A stretch of DNA of 64,000 bases from Metellina segmentata (taxonomy: Eukaryota > Arthropoda > Arachnida > Araneae > Tetragnathidae): the NCBI GenBank assembly GCA_947359465.1, contig OX375873.1, positions 133,254,899 to 133,318,898 on the forward strand. Direction: 5' to 3'. Below the pieces are notes generated by a model. That model saw only the letters and a program-made list of their open reading frames with translations, made no database searches and was not told where the DNA came from. The translations under genes were made by a program, and so were the position numbers. This document shows, piece by piece, positions 1 through 10,205 of this stretch (its first letter is position 1; every line of letters begins with the position of its first letter).

Positions 1-110
1 TGAATACATAAATTAATGAATATATAAATTGATGAAAACATAAATTAATCAATACATAATTTTTTTTAATGCATACATAAATTAATGAATACATAAAAAA
101 ATGTTTCAAA
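1..110. repeat. AT-rich minisatellite
   Basis: Imperfect tandem copies of a roughly 16-20 bp unit of the form gaatacataaattaat (variants atatataaattgat, aaacataaattaat) run from the window edge to about base 110. The array probably continues to the left. It has no coding content. Confidence 0.7.
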
Positions 111-179
111 GTGTAAAATTTGGAGATTGCAGTGGCATTAGAAAATACATTTCCGATGCATTCCATATCCATTTTTTTT

Positions 180-182
<3 letters not shown>

Positions 183-224
<42 letters not shown>
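183..224. repeat. (TA)n microsatellite
   Basis: About 20 uninterrupted TA dinucleotides lie exactly where the left terminal inverted repeat of the neighbouring Tc1 element should be, so the microsatellite seems to have replaced or grown over that element end. Confidence 0.9.
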
Positions 225-225
<1 letters not shown>

Positions 226-230
<5 letters not shown>

Positions 231-1535
231 AGAAAATGATTAAAATTTCAGAACAATTGAATGATTTATTTCAGAGTTACAGTAACGCGCTCAATAAAGT
301 GTTAACTCGCCTCTAGCCTGGATGCAAGGTGCCATACGGCGTGGCATAAACCGTTAAAAGCTCCCGGATGGTCTCCTGCGTTATTTCTTGCCAAATTTGC
401 TCCAGTTGTCGGACTACGTCATCAACATTCCCTACAGGATGCAGTCGCCTTCCCATCATATCTCAGACATGTTCGATGGGAGAGAGATCTGGTGATATGT
501 CAGGCCAAGGAAGTGTTTGACAAGCTTGAAGACTGTTCATAGCAACACGTTCCGTATGTGGTCTGGTACTGTCTTGCTGAAAAATAAGCCCAGGGTACTG
601 CGAAAGGAACGGCAGCAAAACAGGTCTCAGAATGTCGTCAACGTACCGCTGTGCAGTAAGTGTACCTCTAATGATGACCAAAGGGGTCCGGCTTTCAAGG
701 TAAATGGCACCCCAGACTATAACTCCTTGTTGAGGGCCTGTGTGGCGTGCAATAGTGAAAGCAGGATCGGCACGCTGCAAAGGGCGTCTCCAGACACGTC
801 TTCGATTATCGTCAGGACACAGTTGGAAGCGGGATTCTTCTCTAAAGACTATAAGTCCCCAGTCCGCATCATTCCAGCCTGATCGAGCCAAGCACCACTG
901 TAATCTAGCTCGACAGTGTGCAGGCGTGAGTGGCAGGTGGCGTAACAGTCGGTACGAGCGTTCATTTCGCTCTCTCAGCCGTCTGTGAATGGTCATGTTG
1001 GACACTCGTGTGTGGGTCGCACGACTGATGGTTGATAGCGATGAATCAGGCGCTGTGACAGCTGATCTGACAATCACTCTGTCCTCGCGATCTGTTGAGG
1101 CCCTACGTCGACCGCTACCATCATGACGTTGAAATCTGCCATTGTCCACCCACTCTTGCCAGCATCTTCTAATCGCCGCATCGCTTCGACTCACATGACG
1201 AGCGATTCTCCGATTTGCCCAACCTGCCTCTTTCAATCCAATGATACGACCTCTTTCAAACTCTGAATGTTGCTCGTAGTGAGTTAGAATCCTGCGGCTA
1301 GGCATTTTTTCAGTCGTTGAAAGGTATCCTAAATCGCAATGCAGCAGAAATTTTTAACAGCAGTTCAAGAACAACTCCTTATATACATATGCTGGATGCG
1401 CAGTTACGATGCGCTGGAGATCGCACTATTCATTCATTGGACACCAAATTTTAATCATTTGCATATTTGGTCAAAATATTTTTGCAAACGAAATTTCAAA
1501 GCAATCGGATGATTCCTTCTTGGTGCGATTATTTC
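226..1535 (-). mobile_element. Tc1-like DNA transposon, near full length, left end lost
   Basis: The element runs from a subterminal block shared with the other Tc1 copies here (attaaaatttcag, about 238-250) to a right end at about 1505-1535 containing ccttcttggtgcg, the inverted counterpart of the gcaccaagaagg end seen at 4921. Between them is a single minus-strand transposase gene. The left terminal repeat is missing and (TA)n sits in its place. Related, shorter copies lie at 4909, 6545, 19378 and 32003, and a lone end at 44811. It cannot move by itself as it stands. Confidence 0.85.
313..1305 (-). pseudogene. Tc1-like transposase with one premature stop
   Basis: DDE transposase that would bind the inverted ends and cut and paste the element. 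The frame is open from the ATG at 1305 to a TGA at 463-465 (280 residues). It then continues in the same frame for 49 codons to a natural TAG at 313-315, giving about 330 residues, normal for Tc1. The TGA replaces the Trp expected after IEHV. Residues 15-115 hold the paired-type helix-turn-helix region (FERGRIIGLKEAG, then MTIHRRLRE). The catalytic positions are E156 in FREESRF (normally Asp), D245 in FQQDS and E278 in SPIEHV. The Asp-to-Glu change and the nonsense codon both suggest inactivity. Thirty-two residues separate D245 and E278, against 34 in classical Tc1. Confidence 0.88.
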
Positions 1536-2137
1536 CAAAATCTTTTTTAATACTTGTCCTTCTATGATTGAAGAGAGTAAATCATTTCTAATTTGCTTGT
1601 AAAAAAACTAAATTAGTTTTTTTTTTCTCTTAACACGAATTCTAAGAAATGAATTGCATCAAAATATCTAGACCAGAGACGACGGCATACAATTCTTCCC
1701 CCAACGTGGTAGAAAATTAAAATCTTACCAGAATGTATTCTAATTAAAATATGAAATTATGCAAAGAAATCAAATTATTTCTGTAAATATTCTGATTAAA
1801 TATTGAACTTTTAATTCAACTTCTGGTATAGAAATCTTTCATTTCCCAAAACAAATAATAATAATAACTCATTATTTTAAATTGGAAGTCCCATTGAGTT
1901 CATGTTTATAAGAATACACGGTAGCAAATATATCTTTTATCACATTTATTTCAAAAATAATTACAAAATGCGATGCATTAAAGATAGAATCATGTTTAAT
2001 GCATTTATTCATTCTATTCCATTTGCGCTAATAACTTATTTGTTTTGATTTACCGAAATGCGAAATTTTGGGAATTACTCGAAAAGAAAACTGAGAGTCA
2101 TGTACACTGTTTTAAAATATTTTATGGTATGGTATTT
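1536..2137. other. No feature recognised
   Basis: AT-rich sequence with scattered homopolymer runs. I see no open frame of note, no repeat shared with the rest of the window and no RNA gene. Confidence 0.5.
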
Positions 2138-2215
2138 GGTAGGTAGTTAATTAAAGTAGCACTGGAGCAATGCAACGGGTTACGAGTGATGGTCCGCGAT
2201 TTAATCCGAAGGATG
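2138..2215 (-). mobile_element. SINE 3' fragment
   Basis: The block from ggtaggtagttaatta to gatggtccgcgat matches the tail part of the tRNA-derived SINEs at 15236, 36040 and 46012. Only the last 80 bases or so survive; the tRNA-like head and central domain are absent. Confidence 0.65.
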
Positions 2216-2287
2216 AGGTATTTGGAGTACCGATTGTTGGATTGTTTTTGGTTCGTTATGTTGCGCGGTGTCAGATTTAGTATCTTT

Positions 2288-2768
2288 TTAACCCCTTGGG
2301 TACATTTGACGACGGAGACTCGCCATGCACTTGTTTTGTGTAAGTTACGGATGACGAGTCTAATTCGTCATTCAAACTAGGACGAAATTAAACATGTACA
2401 TTCTTGTTCATGCCAAGAGTGATTCGTACTACAAGACTCTCCTTGAATCAGATTATTCAAACGTTCTCTACACAAATACGCTTTATTTAATCTGACTCCA
2501 TACGTAGAGATACTTACATGGCTGCGTTATCGGACATTCTTTTTTGGAATAAACGCTGAAATCAGAAGCTGTTCGATCTCTTTCATACTGTTGCCATTCT
2601 TATCAAACGAAATTATACGAAAATATAACAGTAACTAGTGTGCAAACGGTAATACGAAATTATAACAGTAATTAGAGTACAGACGGTGATACGAAAATAT
2701 AACAGTAACTAATGTGCAAACGATAATCCGTACTACTTTTTCAAATAAATCTGTACCCAAGGGGTTAA
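2288..2768. mobile_element. TTAA-flanked MITE (piggyBac-like ends)
   Basis: A non-autonomous element of 473 bp (2292-2764) lies between two TTAA sites (2288-2291 and 2765-2768). Its ends are perfect inverted repeats, ccccttgggtaca and tgtacccaagggg. TTAA duplication plus CCC-starting ends is the piggyBac signature. The interior has no transposase, but it carries three tandem 37-bp repeats (2615-2725) that start with atacgaaaatataacag. Its mobilising enzyme would have to come from elsewhere. Confidence 0.75.
2615..2725. repeat. 37-bp tandem repeat, three copies
   Basis: Three consecutive 37-bp units with a few substitutions each lie inside the TTAA-flanked MITE, close to its right end. Subterminal repeats of this kind are often transposase binding sites; that role is inferred. 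Confidence 0.8.
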
Positions 2769-3728
2769 GTAAAAACACTTTTTTTTATGGTATATGACAT
2801 TATGTTCAAACTCATATAGTATTTACATGAAAGGAAAATTCAAAGTTGGCGTGAGCATGGGAGGCATAACCACTCTGCCTTCAGCAATAACAGGAAGGCA
2901 CTTTTTCCCTCTAAAAACGTGTCTCTACAAGCACCTTCGGTTACTGTTAGGGTGATCACCACCGACATTCCGTTGAAAGGTAAAAAAATAATTATCTATT
3001 ACTTTTCTGTACAGAAAGGCTCAGCTGGTATGAAAAAACGCCCTAGAGGCATCTACAGTAGCCCGAGAAATGGCAGTGCAGCAAGAGTTTATTAAAGTAC
3101 ACTGCAGTTGTAGTGGTATATATCTCACTACATTTTAAATTAATTAGTGCAGTGATGGATAACTTCCCACAGCACTCTATTTTACAATTTACGAATGACT
3201 GATTATGATAGACGGCACCACTAGTTTAACTAATTGACAATTGAATGAGAAACAATACCTGCATACCTGTTTTAAGATCATAGGCGTATTTCAGTATGTA
3301 TGGTCGTACAGGTGGATGATTATGATTGTTTGACTGTCCTGTGTTAACTTTAGTAGAAAAGTAAGTTCCGGACATTTGACGAAAAGGCCGAGTTTCGACC
3401 AAGTATGAAGTCACGATAGTCGTAAAACCAGTGTCTGCAATTATATGACTTCAAAAATTGGATATTCAGATGTTTATCATAGACCACCTATCAAAGGGCC
3501 TGCCGATTCTGGCGATCGCCATCTGGAATATGTCAGAAACGCCATCTGCTTTGTTTGAAAGAACACGTGTTCATGATCGCAATTCCCGGTTTATCAATTG
3601 TAGCAGACGCTTAGAAAGATAATACAAATTTCAGTCTATGAAAAAGAACTTATGATGGAAATTCGTTGTCACTGATATATTGAAGCTTACTATTGTAATG
3701 AGGACTAAAATACCCATACGTCAAACAA
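2769..3728. other. No feature recognised
   Basis: Short frames only, none recognised. A moderately GC-rich patch at 2830-3080 shows no matching protein or repeat that I can name. Confidence 0.45.
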
Positions 3729-4525
3729 AAGCATTGGGTACAGCTACACTCTACGTTTATGAACGGTGGCAACGGCCTTGGCGATTTTTTTTTGGCGCAC
3801 TTCTAAAGTTGCCAAGGAAAGAATTATTTCGTAACTCTTTTCCTGTCACAAATTTTTTTTCTTTTTACAACACACTTTTTAAGCACATTTCAGAACGTTT
3901 TAAAAAGTATATTTTTTAAAAACTTTCACAAAAAGTAGTAAGCTTAAGCACATATCCAACACATTTGTGAACCAGTAGAGAAACTAAGCTACGAATGTTT
4001 GGTAAGAATACCCTGAAACTTATCAAGAAAAAGATTTACAAAAGAAAAAAAAAGCAAGAAGTAATACAACCTGATAAAGTCAGAATTCTTTCGTAAAAAA
4101 ATAATGAAAACGAAAATGGTCAAAAAAACAAAACTCTTAATCCTATCGTGAAAACTATTATGATAAAATAAAAATTCCACAACTGTCAAAATACAAATAA
4201 ATGGACCAATGGTATCGCAGAAAACAATTTAAAAGGACCAATGCAATCAAAGGATTTTTTTAAAAACAAAATAACCAATGGGAGGAAAGGAAAAATTTCA
4301 AACGAATCAATGAAATCAAACGACTTTAACGGATTTTGGAAGAACTTTCTAGAATATTCAAAATGAAAATTGAAAGTTTCCGTTTGCCGAGGTTGCCATG
4401 AAAACAACAGTAACGAAAATGGGTTGTCTTAATTTATCGTAACTCGCTACTAGAAGTGCACCAAAAAAACCGCCAAGACCGTTGCCATCGCTCATAAACG
4501 TAGAGTGTAGCTGTACCAAGCATTG
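3729..4525. mobile_element. 781-bp MITE with 8-bp target duplication
   Basis: The element 3737-4517 begins ggtacagctacactc and ends with its reverse complement; the inverted repeats match for about 68 bp with few differences. It is flanked by perfect 8-bp duplications aagcattg (3729-3736, 4518-4525). The interior is AT-rich, with several spaced ccaatg motifs and no transposase. An 8-bp duplication fits hAT, P or Merlin, but GGTACAG does not fit the hAT YARNG rule, so the superfamily is open. A second, end-damaged copy in inverse orientation lies at 36479-37249. Confidence 0.8.
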
Positions 4526-4908
4526 ACTCAATTTTTCTCAAGTAACATAATCTAATAATTAAAATGACGCAGGATTTATGCTTTACTTGTGTAAATTACT
4601 GATGTTAAAGCATCCTAGAAGTTGAAGAAAGCATCGATTTTGACAACTGAACCAACTGTTTAGAAGTAGCTCTGCAGATCTCGCACATCGCGTGCCTCTC
4701 AATACTCAGTAGAGTTAGAAGCAAAGTCCATGGAACCGCGCTACATGACACGTTTTTCGCGGCGCGTTCATAACCTCACTGTTTGTTGTCTGATTTGGAC
4801 ACAAAATGAACAGCAGTTATACGATGCATTTTTTTTTTCAAAAGCCAAATGCATTGATAAAAATTACTTTTTTGTATTCAAAATGGCCTCTGAGACCATA
4901 AATATGCT
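4526..4908. other. No feature recognised
   Basis: No gene or repeat recognised. One 75-codon frame at 4730 has no recognisable protein. Confidence 0.4.
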
Positions 4909-5705
4909 TAATAAAAAAATTGACGCACCAAGAAGGAGTTGTCCAATTGCGATATAAATTGGTGGATGTGAAGAACATACATAGAAAAACAAAATATTAA
5001 AATTTCAGAAAAATTGAATGATTTATTTCAGAGTTTCACCGTTATAAAGGGAAGAAGTCAATAAGGCGTTGATCCACTTCTAGCCTGGATGCGTCACCCG
5101 GCGTTTCATAGACTGAAAAAGTTCCCAGATAGTGATCTGCGGAATTTCTCACCAAATTGTCTCCAACTGTCGGTCTAAATTATCAACATTCCGGGATGTT
5201 TGCAGTAGCGTTCCCATAGTCCCAAATGTGCTCTATGGGAGAGAGATCGGGAGACCTAGCTGGCCAAGGAAGTGTTGGGAAAGCTTGAAGACAGTTCATA
5301 GTATCACGTGCCGTGTGCGGCCGGGCATTATCTTGTTGAAAAGTAAGTCCGGGGTGTCGCAAAAGGAACGGTAACACAACCGGTCGTTGAATGTCGTCTA
5401 CGTACCGCTGTGCTGTAAGTGTGCCAGAATTGGCTACCAAAGAGGTCCGGTTATCAAAGAAGATGGTACCCCAGACCCTAACGCCCTGTTGTGGGCATGT
5501 GTGGCGTGCAAGTAAGGACATGATCCCCACGCTGCCCTGGACGTATCCCGACACGTCTGCGTTTGTTGTCATGACAGTTGGAAACGGGACTCGCCACTAT
5601 AGACTATGTGTTCCCAATCAGCGCCGTTGCAAGTTGATCGAGCCCGGCACCACTGTAATTCTACACCTTCTTGGTTCGTCGATTTTTTTTGTTATAGAGT
5701 GTATA
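4909..5705 (-). mobile_element. Internally deleted Tc1 derivative, copy A
   Basis: About 0.8 kb with both ends: tgacgcaccaagaagg at 4920 and ccttcttggttcgtcg at 5667 leading to gttatagagt. The right end joins directly to transposase codons at caccactgtaat (about 5649-5660), which removes the promoter side and the whole DNA-binding domain. The same junction occurs in copies at 6545, 19378 and 32003, so this derivative multiplied as a unit. It is non-autonomous. Confidence 0.85.
5183..5632 (-). pseudogene. Tc1-like transposase, catalytic part only
   Basis: Translates to the central and C-terminal transposase, including RHTCPQQGVRVWG, TLTAQRYVDDIQRP, LTFQQDNARPHTA and SPDLSPIEHIWD. The second and third catalytic residues (Asp in QQDN, Glu in IEH) are present, 32 residues apart. 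Frames shift near 5530 and again after IEHIWD. The N-terminal 140 or so residues were never part of this derivative. Confidence 0.8.
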
Positions 5706-5938
5706 TTATGTTCTTCCAGTGAGACGTTAATTAAGAACCATTACCATTAATCGTCACTATATATCACTTAGAGGTTTCAAATCAATACATTTTAACTCTC
5801 GTGGTGGTTGTCTCTCGATGGATCTTGTCATTATCATTACAAACTAGAGCTTTTAAGTATGAAAGTGTACTCATTGCAAACACCATTAAAAATTGCATTC
5901 ATAATCCTGATACAGTTCTGTTGAATGACAGTAACATC

Positions 5939-6130
5939 TAATCTTCCTGATGATTATCTCGCCGAGGTTTCTTGCGATTAGGTAAAGTGACCAGATCTTG
6001 GTGAAAGAGTTATCTCGTTACTGGAAGGAAACTGATCCTGGTGTGGTCGTCATAAAAAAATTGGTAATATTTGGCTGACGAGATATGTCATCATTAGCAA
6101 AATTAGTCACTTGGAGAGTTAACGAGAAAC
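5939..6130. repeat. Degenerate member of the GACGAGATATCTCGTC satellite family
   Basis: Contains gagttatctcgtt, gctgacgagatatgtcatc and cattagcaaaattagtcac, which match, in inverse orientation, the unit seen at 11940-12265 and 52715-52880. It is weakly conserved here. Confidence 0.45.
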
Positions 6131-6544
6131 GGGGCCTCTTGAGGAATTTTTAAAAGCAATTCAATCCTTTCGCAGTATTTTTATAAAGGATTCTCAAATG
6201 GAAATCTTAACCAAATTCTAGAGAAGGAAAAAAACCAGTTTGAATGATAGTAATTTAGCTGATATGAACCGAAGTTAAAATCCTAATGTGACCAACTCGA
6301 AAAACCAGAAAGAAACCTCTAAACTTTGGATTCTTCTTTTTGGTTTTAGAGTCTAAAGCATTGCTTGGGTGGATTGTTATGGATCGTTTTCTAAAATATT
6401 TAGCTAACCGGTTCTGTAATAAGTATATAGATTTTGATCAACTTTGAAGGGGTATATCTATAACCCCTTTGGAGTATGTAGGGGGATTGTATCAATATGG
6501 TAACACGTCATTAGTAAATCTGACCAAATTTCGTTGTTTGAAAT
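6131..6544. other. No feature recognised
   Basis: AT-rich spacer between the satellite relic and the next Tc1 derivative; nothing else seen. Confidence 0.4.
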
Positions 6545-7345
6545 GCACTCTATGACAAAAAAAACCCGACGCACCAAGAAGGAGTTGTGCAGGACTCGAT
6601 CCACTTAGAACGGCGTTGACTGGGAACGTATAGTCTTTAGTGACAGGTCCCGTTTCCAACTGCGTCCTGGCGACAACCGCATACTCGGCGGAGGACGTCC
6701 AGGGCAGCGTGGGGATCCTGCATTTACTATCGCATGCACCACATGCCCACAACAGGGCGTTACGATCTGGGGTTCCATCTCCTTTGAAATCCGGACTACT
6801 TTGGTAGTCATTTCTGGCACACTTGCAGCACAACGGTACTTAGACGATATTCTACAACCGGTTGTGTTATCGTTCCTTTTGAGACATGCCGAACTTACTT
6901 TTCAACAAGATAACGGAATGCTGCAAACGGCACGTGTTGCTATGAATTGTCTTCAAGGTTTCTCAACACTTCCATTGCCAGCTAGGTCTCCTAATCTCTC
7001 TACCATAGAGCACATTTGGGACATTATGGGAAGGCGATTGCAACCATCCCGGAACCATTGACCATTGAACTTGACAGTTTTAGACAATTTGGCAAGAAAT
7101 TCCGCAGAACATCATCCGGGAACTTTTTCAGTCAATGTCACGCTGGGTAACAGCTTGTATCCAAGCCAGAGGTGGACCAACACCTTATTGACTTTCTCCC
7201 TTTCAAACGGTCGAACTCTGAAATAAATCAGTCAATTTTTCTGAAATTTAAATCGTTTGTTTTTCTGTGTATATTCTTCACATCCACCCATTTTCATCGC
7301 AATCGGACAACTCCTTCCTGGTTCCTCGATTTTTTTATAGAGTAT
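6545..7345 (+). mobile_element. Internally deleted Tc1 derivative, copy B
   Basis: Same structure as copy A but on the plus strand. The left end (cactctatgacaaaaaaa then cgacgcaccaagaagg) runs straight into gactcgatccac, the middle of the transposase. The right end (cctggttcctcgatttttttatagag) closes at 7345. Both termini are present. Confidence 0.85.
6609..7061 (+). pseudogene. Tc1-like transposase, catalytic part, open for 150 codons
   Basis: From a TAG at 6606-6608 the frame stays open to a TGA at 7059-7061. It covers all three catalytic positions: Asp in IVFSDRSRF, Asp in TFQQDNG and Glu in TIEHIWD. DES has become DRS and SPDLSP has become SPNLST. Spacing between the second and third residues is again 32. 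Homology continues past the stop in a shifted frame, so it is decayed. Lacking the helix-turn-helix, it would not be a complete transposase even if expressed. Confidence 0.8.
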
Positions 7346-7640
7346 ATTTGTAAACCGTTTGATATGAATGAATGTTGCTAAGTTTCCTTCAGAAATACGC
7401 CAATCCTCATAAATCTCGCATATAAAAAATTAAATAGATGCACTGTCTTCATTAACACTGAATTGAGTAACGCAGTAATATTTTAACAGAACCGAGAAAG
7501 AATGTTAACTAAAATTAATCAGAGAATACATGCGTTCGCAAAAAACACTTAACGATACAGCTTCACACATTTTTTTTACCAAAATACCTCCAGCATTTAA
7601 CTTTACGCAACGTATTAGAACCCTCGCACCAAAAAGTAAT

Positions 7641-8360
7641 GAAGCGAAAAATCCCCAGTATCACTCTTAGGGATAAAATTAAATCCTATTCCCCACTATC
7701 GCATAAACAAACGTAGGGGGGAGAGAAGGCTATTAGACTTGCTGACTATTTGAAACACGATCCGAATTTCAATTTCTCCCATCCCTAAACCCCCCCCCCC
7801 CTCGTCCTCACCCCTTCGAGGATTTAAATTAAAAAGAGCATATTGGGGAACAATGACTCATTATTCCACCTAAGCATTATTCGAGAACTCATTACAACAC
7901 GCCGTAACGCCTTTTTCGGAGCGTGTTAGCCGAACCCACTTCCCCGCAAGGGGGCGCTTTTTTGTATTTTTCACTTAATGCAGTGGAGAGCCCCCAAATT
8001 AGAAATTATAAAAGCAGGATCGGGGAAGGGGAGAATCACGCGATATTAAAATACTCCCCACTTTTGTATTTTTCTTTCTCCACACCTCTTCGAGGGCGCG
8101 TCTATTATTTATTCCTTCCATAGTTTGGGGGTGGGGAGGGGATTGGTACCAAGAAACCGCGGATGGTGGGGGGAGAACGAACTGTAGAAAAAACAGTGGG
8201 AGAAATAATATATGGGGCCGCCGGAGAAGCAGGACGTATATAGAGTAGATGATCCGAGCGGTGAATGCTAGAGGATGGATTTGAATAGACAGATTTCTTT
8301 TCGGAGCTGTGGCAGCGCACAGATTGTGGATGACAAGGTGTCGGGTTGGGGTTGCTTACT
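7641..8360. other. GC-rich, poly-C/poly-G block of unknown role
   Basis: This stretch stands out for GC content and for C and G runs (13 C at about 7789-7801; gggggtggggagggg at 8126-8140). It also holds tgactcat (AP-1-like, about 7854) and CpGs clustered at 7900-7930 and 8215-8260. No TE family is recognised and the short frames look non-coding. It could be a promoter or a conserved non-coding element; this is only an inference from composition. Confidence 0.35.
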
Positions 8361-9019
8361 TTGGCAAATTATCTCCACTCTGAACATTTGAGAATTTGTA
8401 CGCAAAATGGTATTGTAGTTTTCGAGATCTTGGAGACTAGAAACAGAATCAAGCGTCCACGAGATACTTTGCCTTCACTGAATTTAGGTTGGTTATTTCA
8501 GAGCATTATTACGCAAGGTAAGAATCCGGCCAAGCTCCCAAACAAAAGGCAACGTCGAGTAATAATTATCATGAAACGGAGAAATCGAGGGAAGATTTAT
8601 GAATAGAGTAGTGGGAAGACAGCAAAAAAGATCGCTTGGAGGGGCACCCCGGCAGCATGACCCCCTTGTTTTTTAAAGACACTAAGCCCCCTGGGAAAAA
8701 GGAGCTGATCACTAACGAACCTATTGTCATTAAAGCTCGTACGCACCTAAACGAAATGCACCTTTTAGGGCTCATTATTTAGGATTACTTTGATTTCTAA
8801 TGTCCGACCACTATCTTTTTCGGCCATCGACAGTACAAGTGTTGAACTGAGGACAATTTGTAAGGGAACACCAAGTTGGTAAAAACCACCGTTACTCTCA
8901 ACAGAGACCATCGCTAACCAATATTTGTGCTTACAAAGACGGATTCTATTCCGGGAACTACCGAAACGAAACGTCTGAGAACAACGCCTCGTCGTTTTAA
9001 ACCTCGGTCGAATGCCTAG
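8361..9019. other. No feature recognised
   Basis: A 154-codon minus-strand frame (8765-9229) overlaps a SINE fragment and its translation contains the SINE body, so I treat it as fortuitous. Nothing else is seen. Confidence 0.5.
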
Positions 9020-9170
9020 GACAGCATCTGTGAATGTGTCCCACCCTCCAAATTTCCACCCCATGCCAACCTGAGGACATGTTAGGTCACGACAGATAAC
9101 GTGTACCAGTCCCACGTACACGATTACCTTTGGTTGGATCAAGAATCTAATTCGAAACCATCCGTTTGCT
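9020..9170 (-). mobile_element. SINE fragment, central part
   Basis: The run cccaccctccaaatttcc, gaggacatgttaggtc, acagataacgtgtaccag, acgtacacgattacc and tttggttggatc aligns to the central and head-proximal part of the SINEs at 36040, 39795 and 46012. Confidence 0.7.
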
Positions 9171-9467
9171 ATAATTCGCTGTTCTTCCAACTTGTCTACC
9201 ATGGCCGAAATAGAAGTAGGATAAGCCAATATTACTTTGTATGGCGATTGGTCAGAATAACCCCCCTAGTAAGAGTTTTTCGATTGTAATTCTGGTGATA
9301 TTCGAAATACCCCGTCTAGTTCGGAAAACGAACACAAATCGATCCGTCCAACCAACATTTCAGCAATGAAACCACCAAAGTATCCTTTGGCACCCTTGGG
9401 GTCGCTGGTTTCCCTAAGTAAAGAAAATAAAAGACCAGATAGATATGGAAAACAGAATGTGAGCATT

Positions 9468-10205
9468 TAAGGGGGTCCAGGACACATTGAAAAAAAATTT
9501 TATTAATTAATTTAGAATTTTGAATTTTTTTGTACTGATTACCCATCTAACTAATAAACGAAATCACAACACAAAATTTTTCCAAAAGTTCTTTAAAAAT
9601 TTTAAATGAAATTAAAAAAAAAAAAAAAGGGGGTCATTTTAAAATGCTAAGGCTCAAAATATTCTTGATCAATTTTCAAAATTCTTGCAGTAAATTATTC
9701 ACAAATTTATAAACTTTAATTTTGATTCAGCAATTTAAAAAATATTAATTTAATAAAAAATAAAAAATATTTGAATGAAAATTTTTGAAAATTTTTAGGT
9801 ACTTTTTTAAAAAAAAGTCATATTTTGAAAAGTAAATATTTGTTTCAAATTTGCTGAATCAAAATTAAAGTATAATGCTTGAAAAAGATATATTTCAAAT
9901 TTCAACCCTTAAACTTTATCGGTTTTCGACTTGTAGCAATTTCAATACAGGAAATCTTGAAAAAATGTATCATGGAGAAAAACGCATTTAAAATTTTAAA
10001 GACAGGTGTTGTTGTCATGACAACAACTGTCAAGAGTGTTAGATTTTCAAAACAACGCAAGACAAAAATTATTATTTCTCTATTTCTAATTAAGATAGAA
10101 ACATGATTTCGACGTCATTTTAAGCAGAAAAACACAAAGAATTTCTTAAAATAATTTTTAAAAAATTAGAAAATTTAACGATTTTTGTGTCCCGGACCCC
10201 CTTAA
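9468..10205. mobile_element. TTAA-flanked fold-back element
   Basis: Inverted ends ttaagggggtccaggacaca and tgtcccggacccccttaa sit at 9468 and 10205, each including the TTAA. A second, internal inverted pair (ttttgattcagcaattt near 9719, aaatttgctgaatcaaaa near 9847) makes much of the element able to fold back. No transposase. TTAA targeting recalls piggyBac, although the end starts with G rather than CCC. Confidence 0.7.

Noticed and set aside
517..988. Plus-strand frames opposite the Tc1 transposase
   Set aside because: They are antisense to a clear transposase gene and have no features of their own; the same holds for plus-strand frames at 5132-5750 and 25638-26399.
8765..9229. 154-codon minus-strand frame as a host gene
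   Set aside because: Part of its translation is the SINE body (9020-9170), it has no recognisable domain, and the rest is unsupported.
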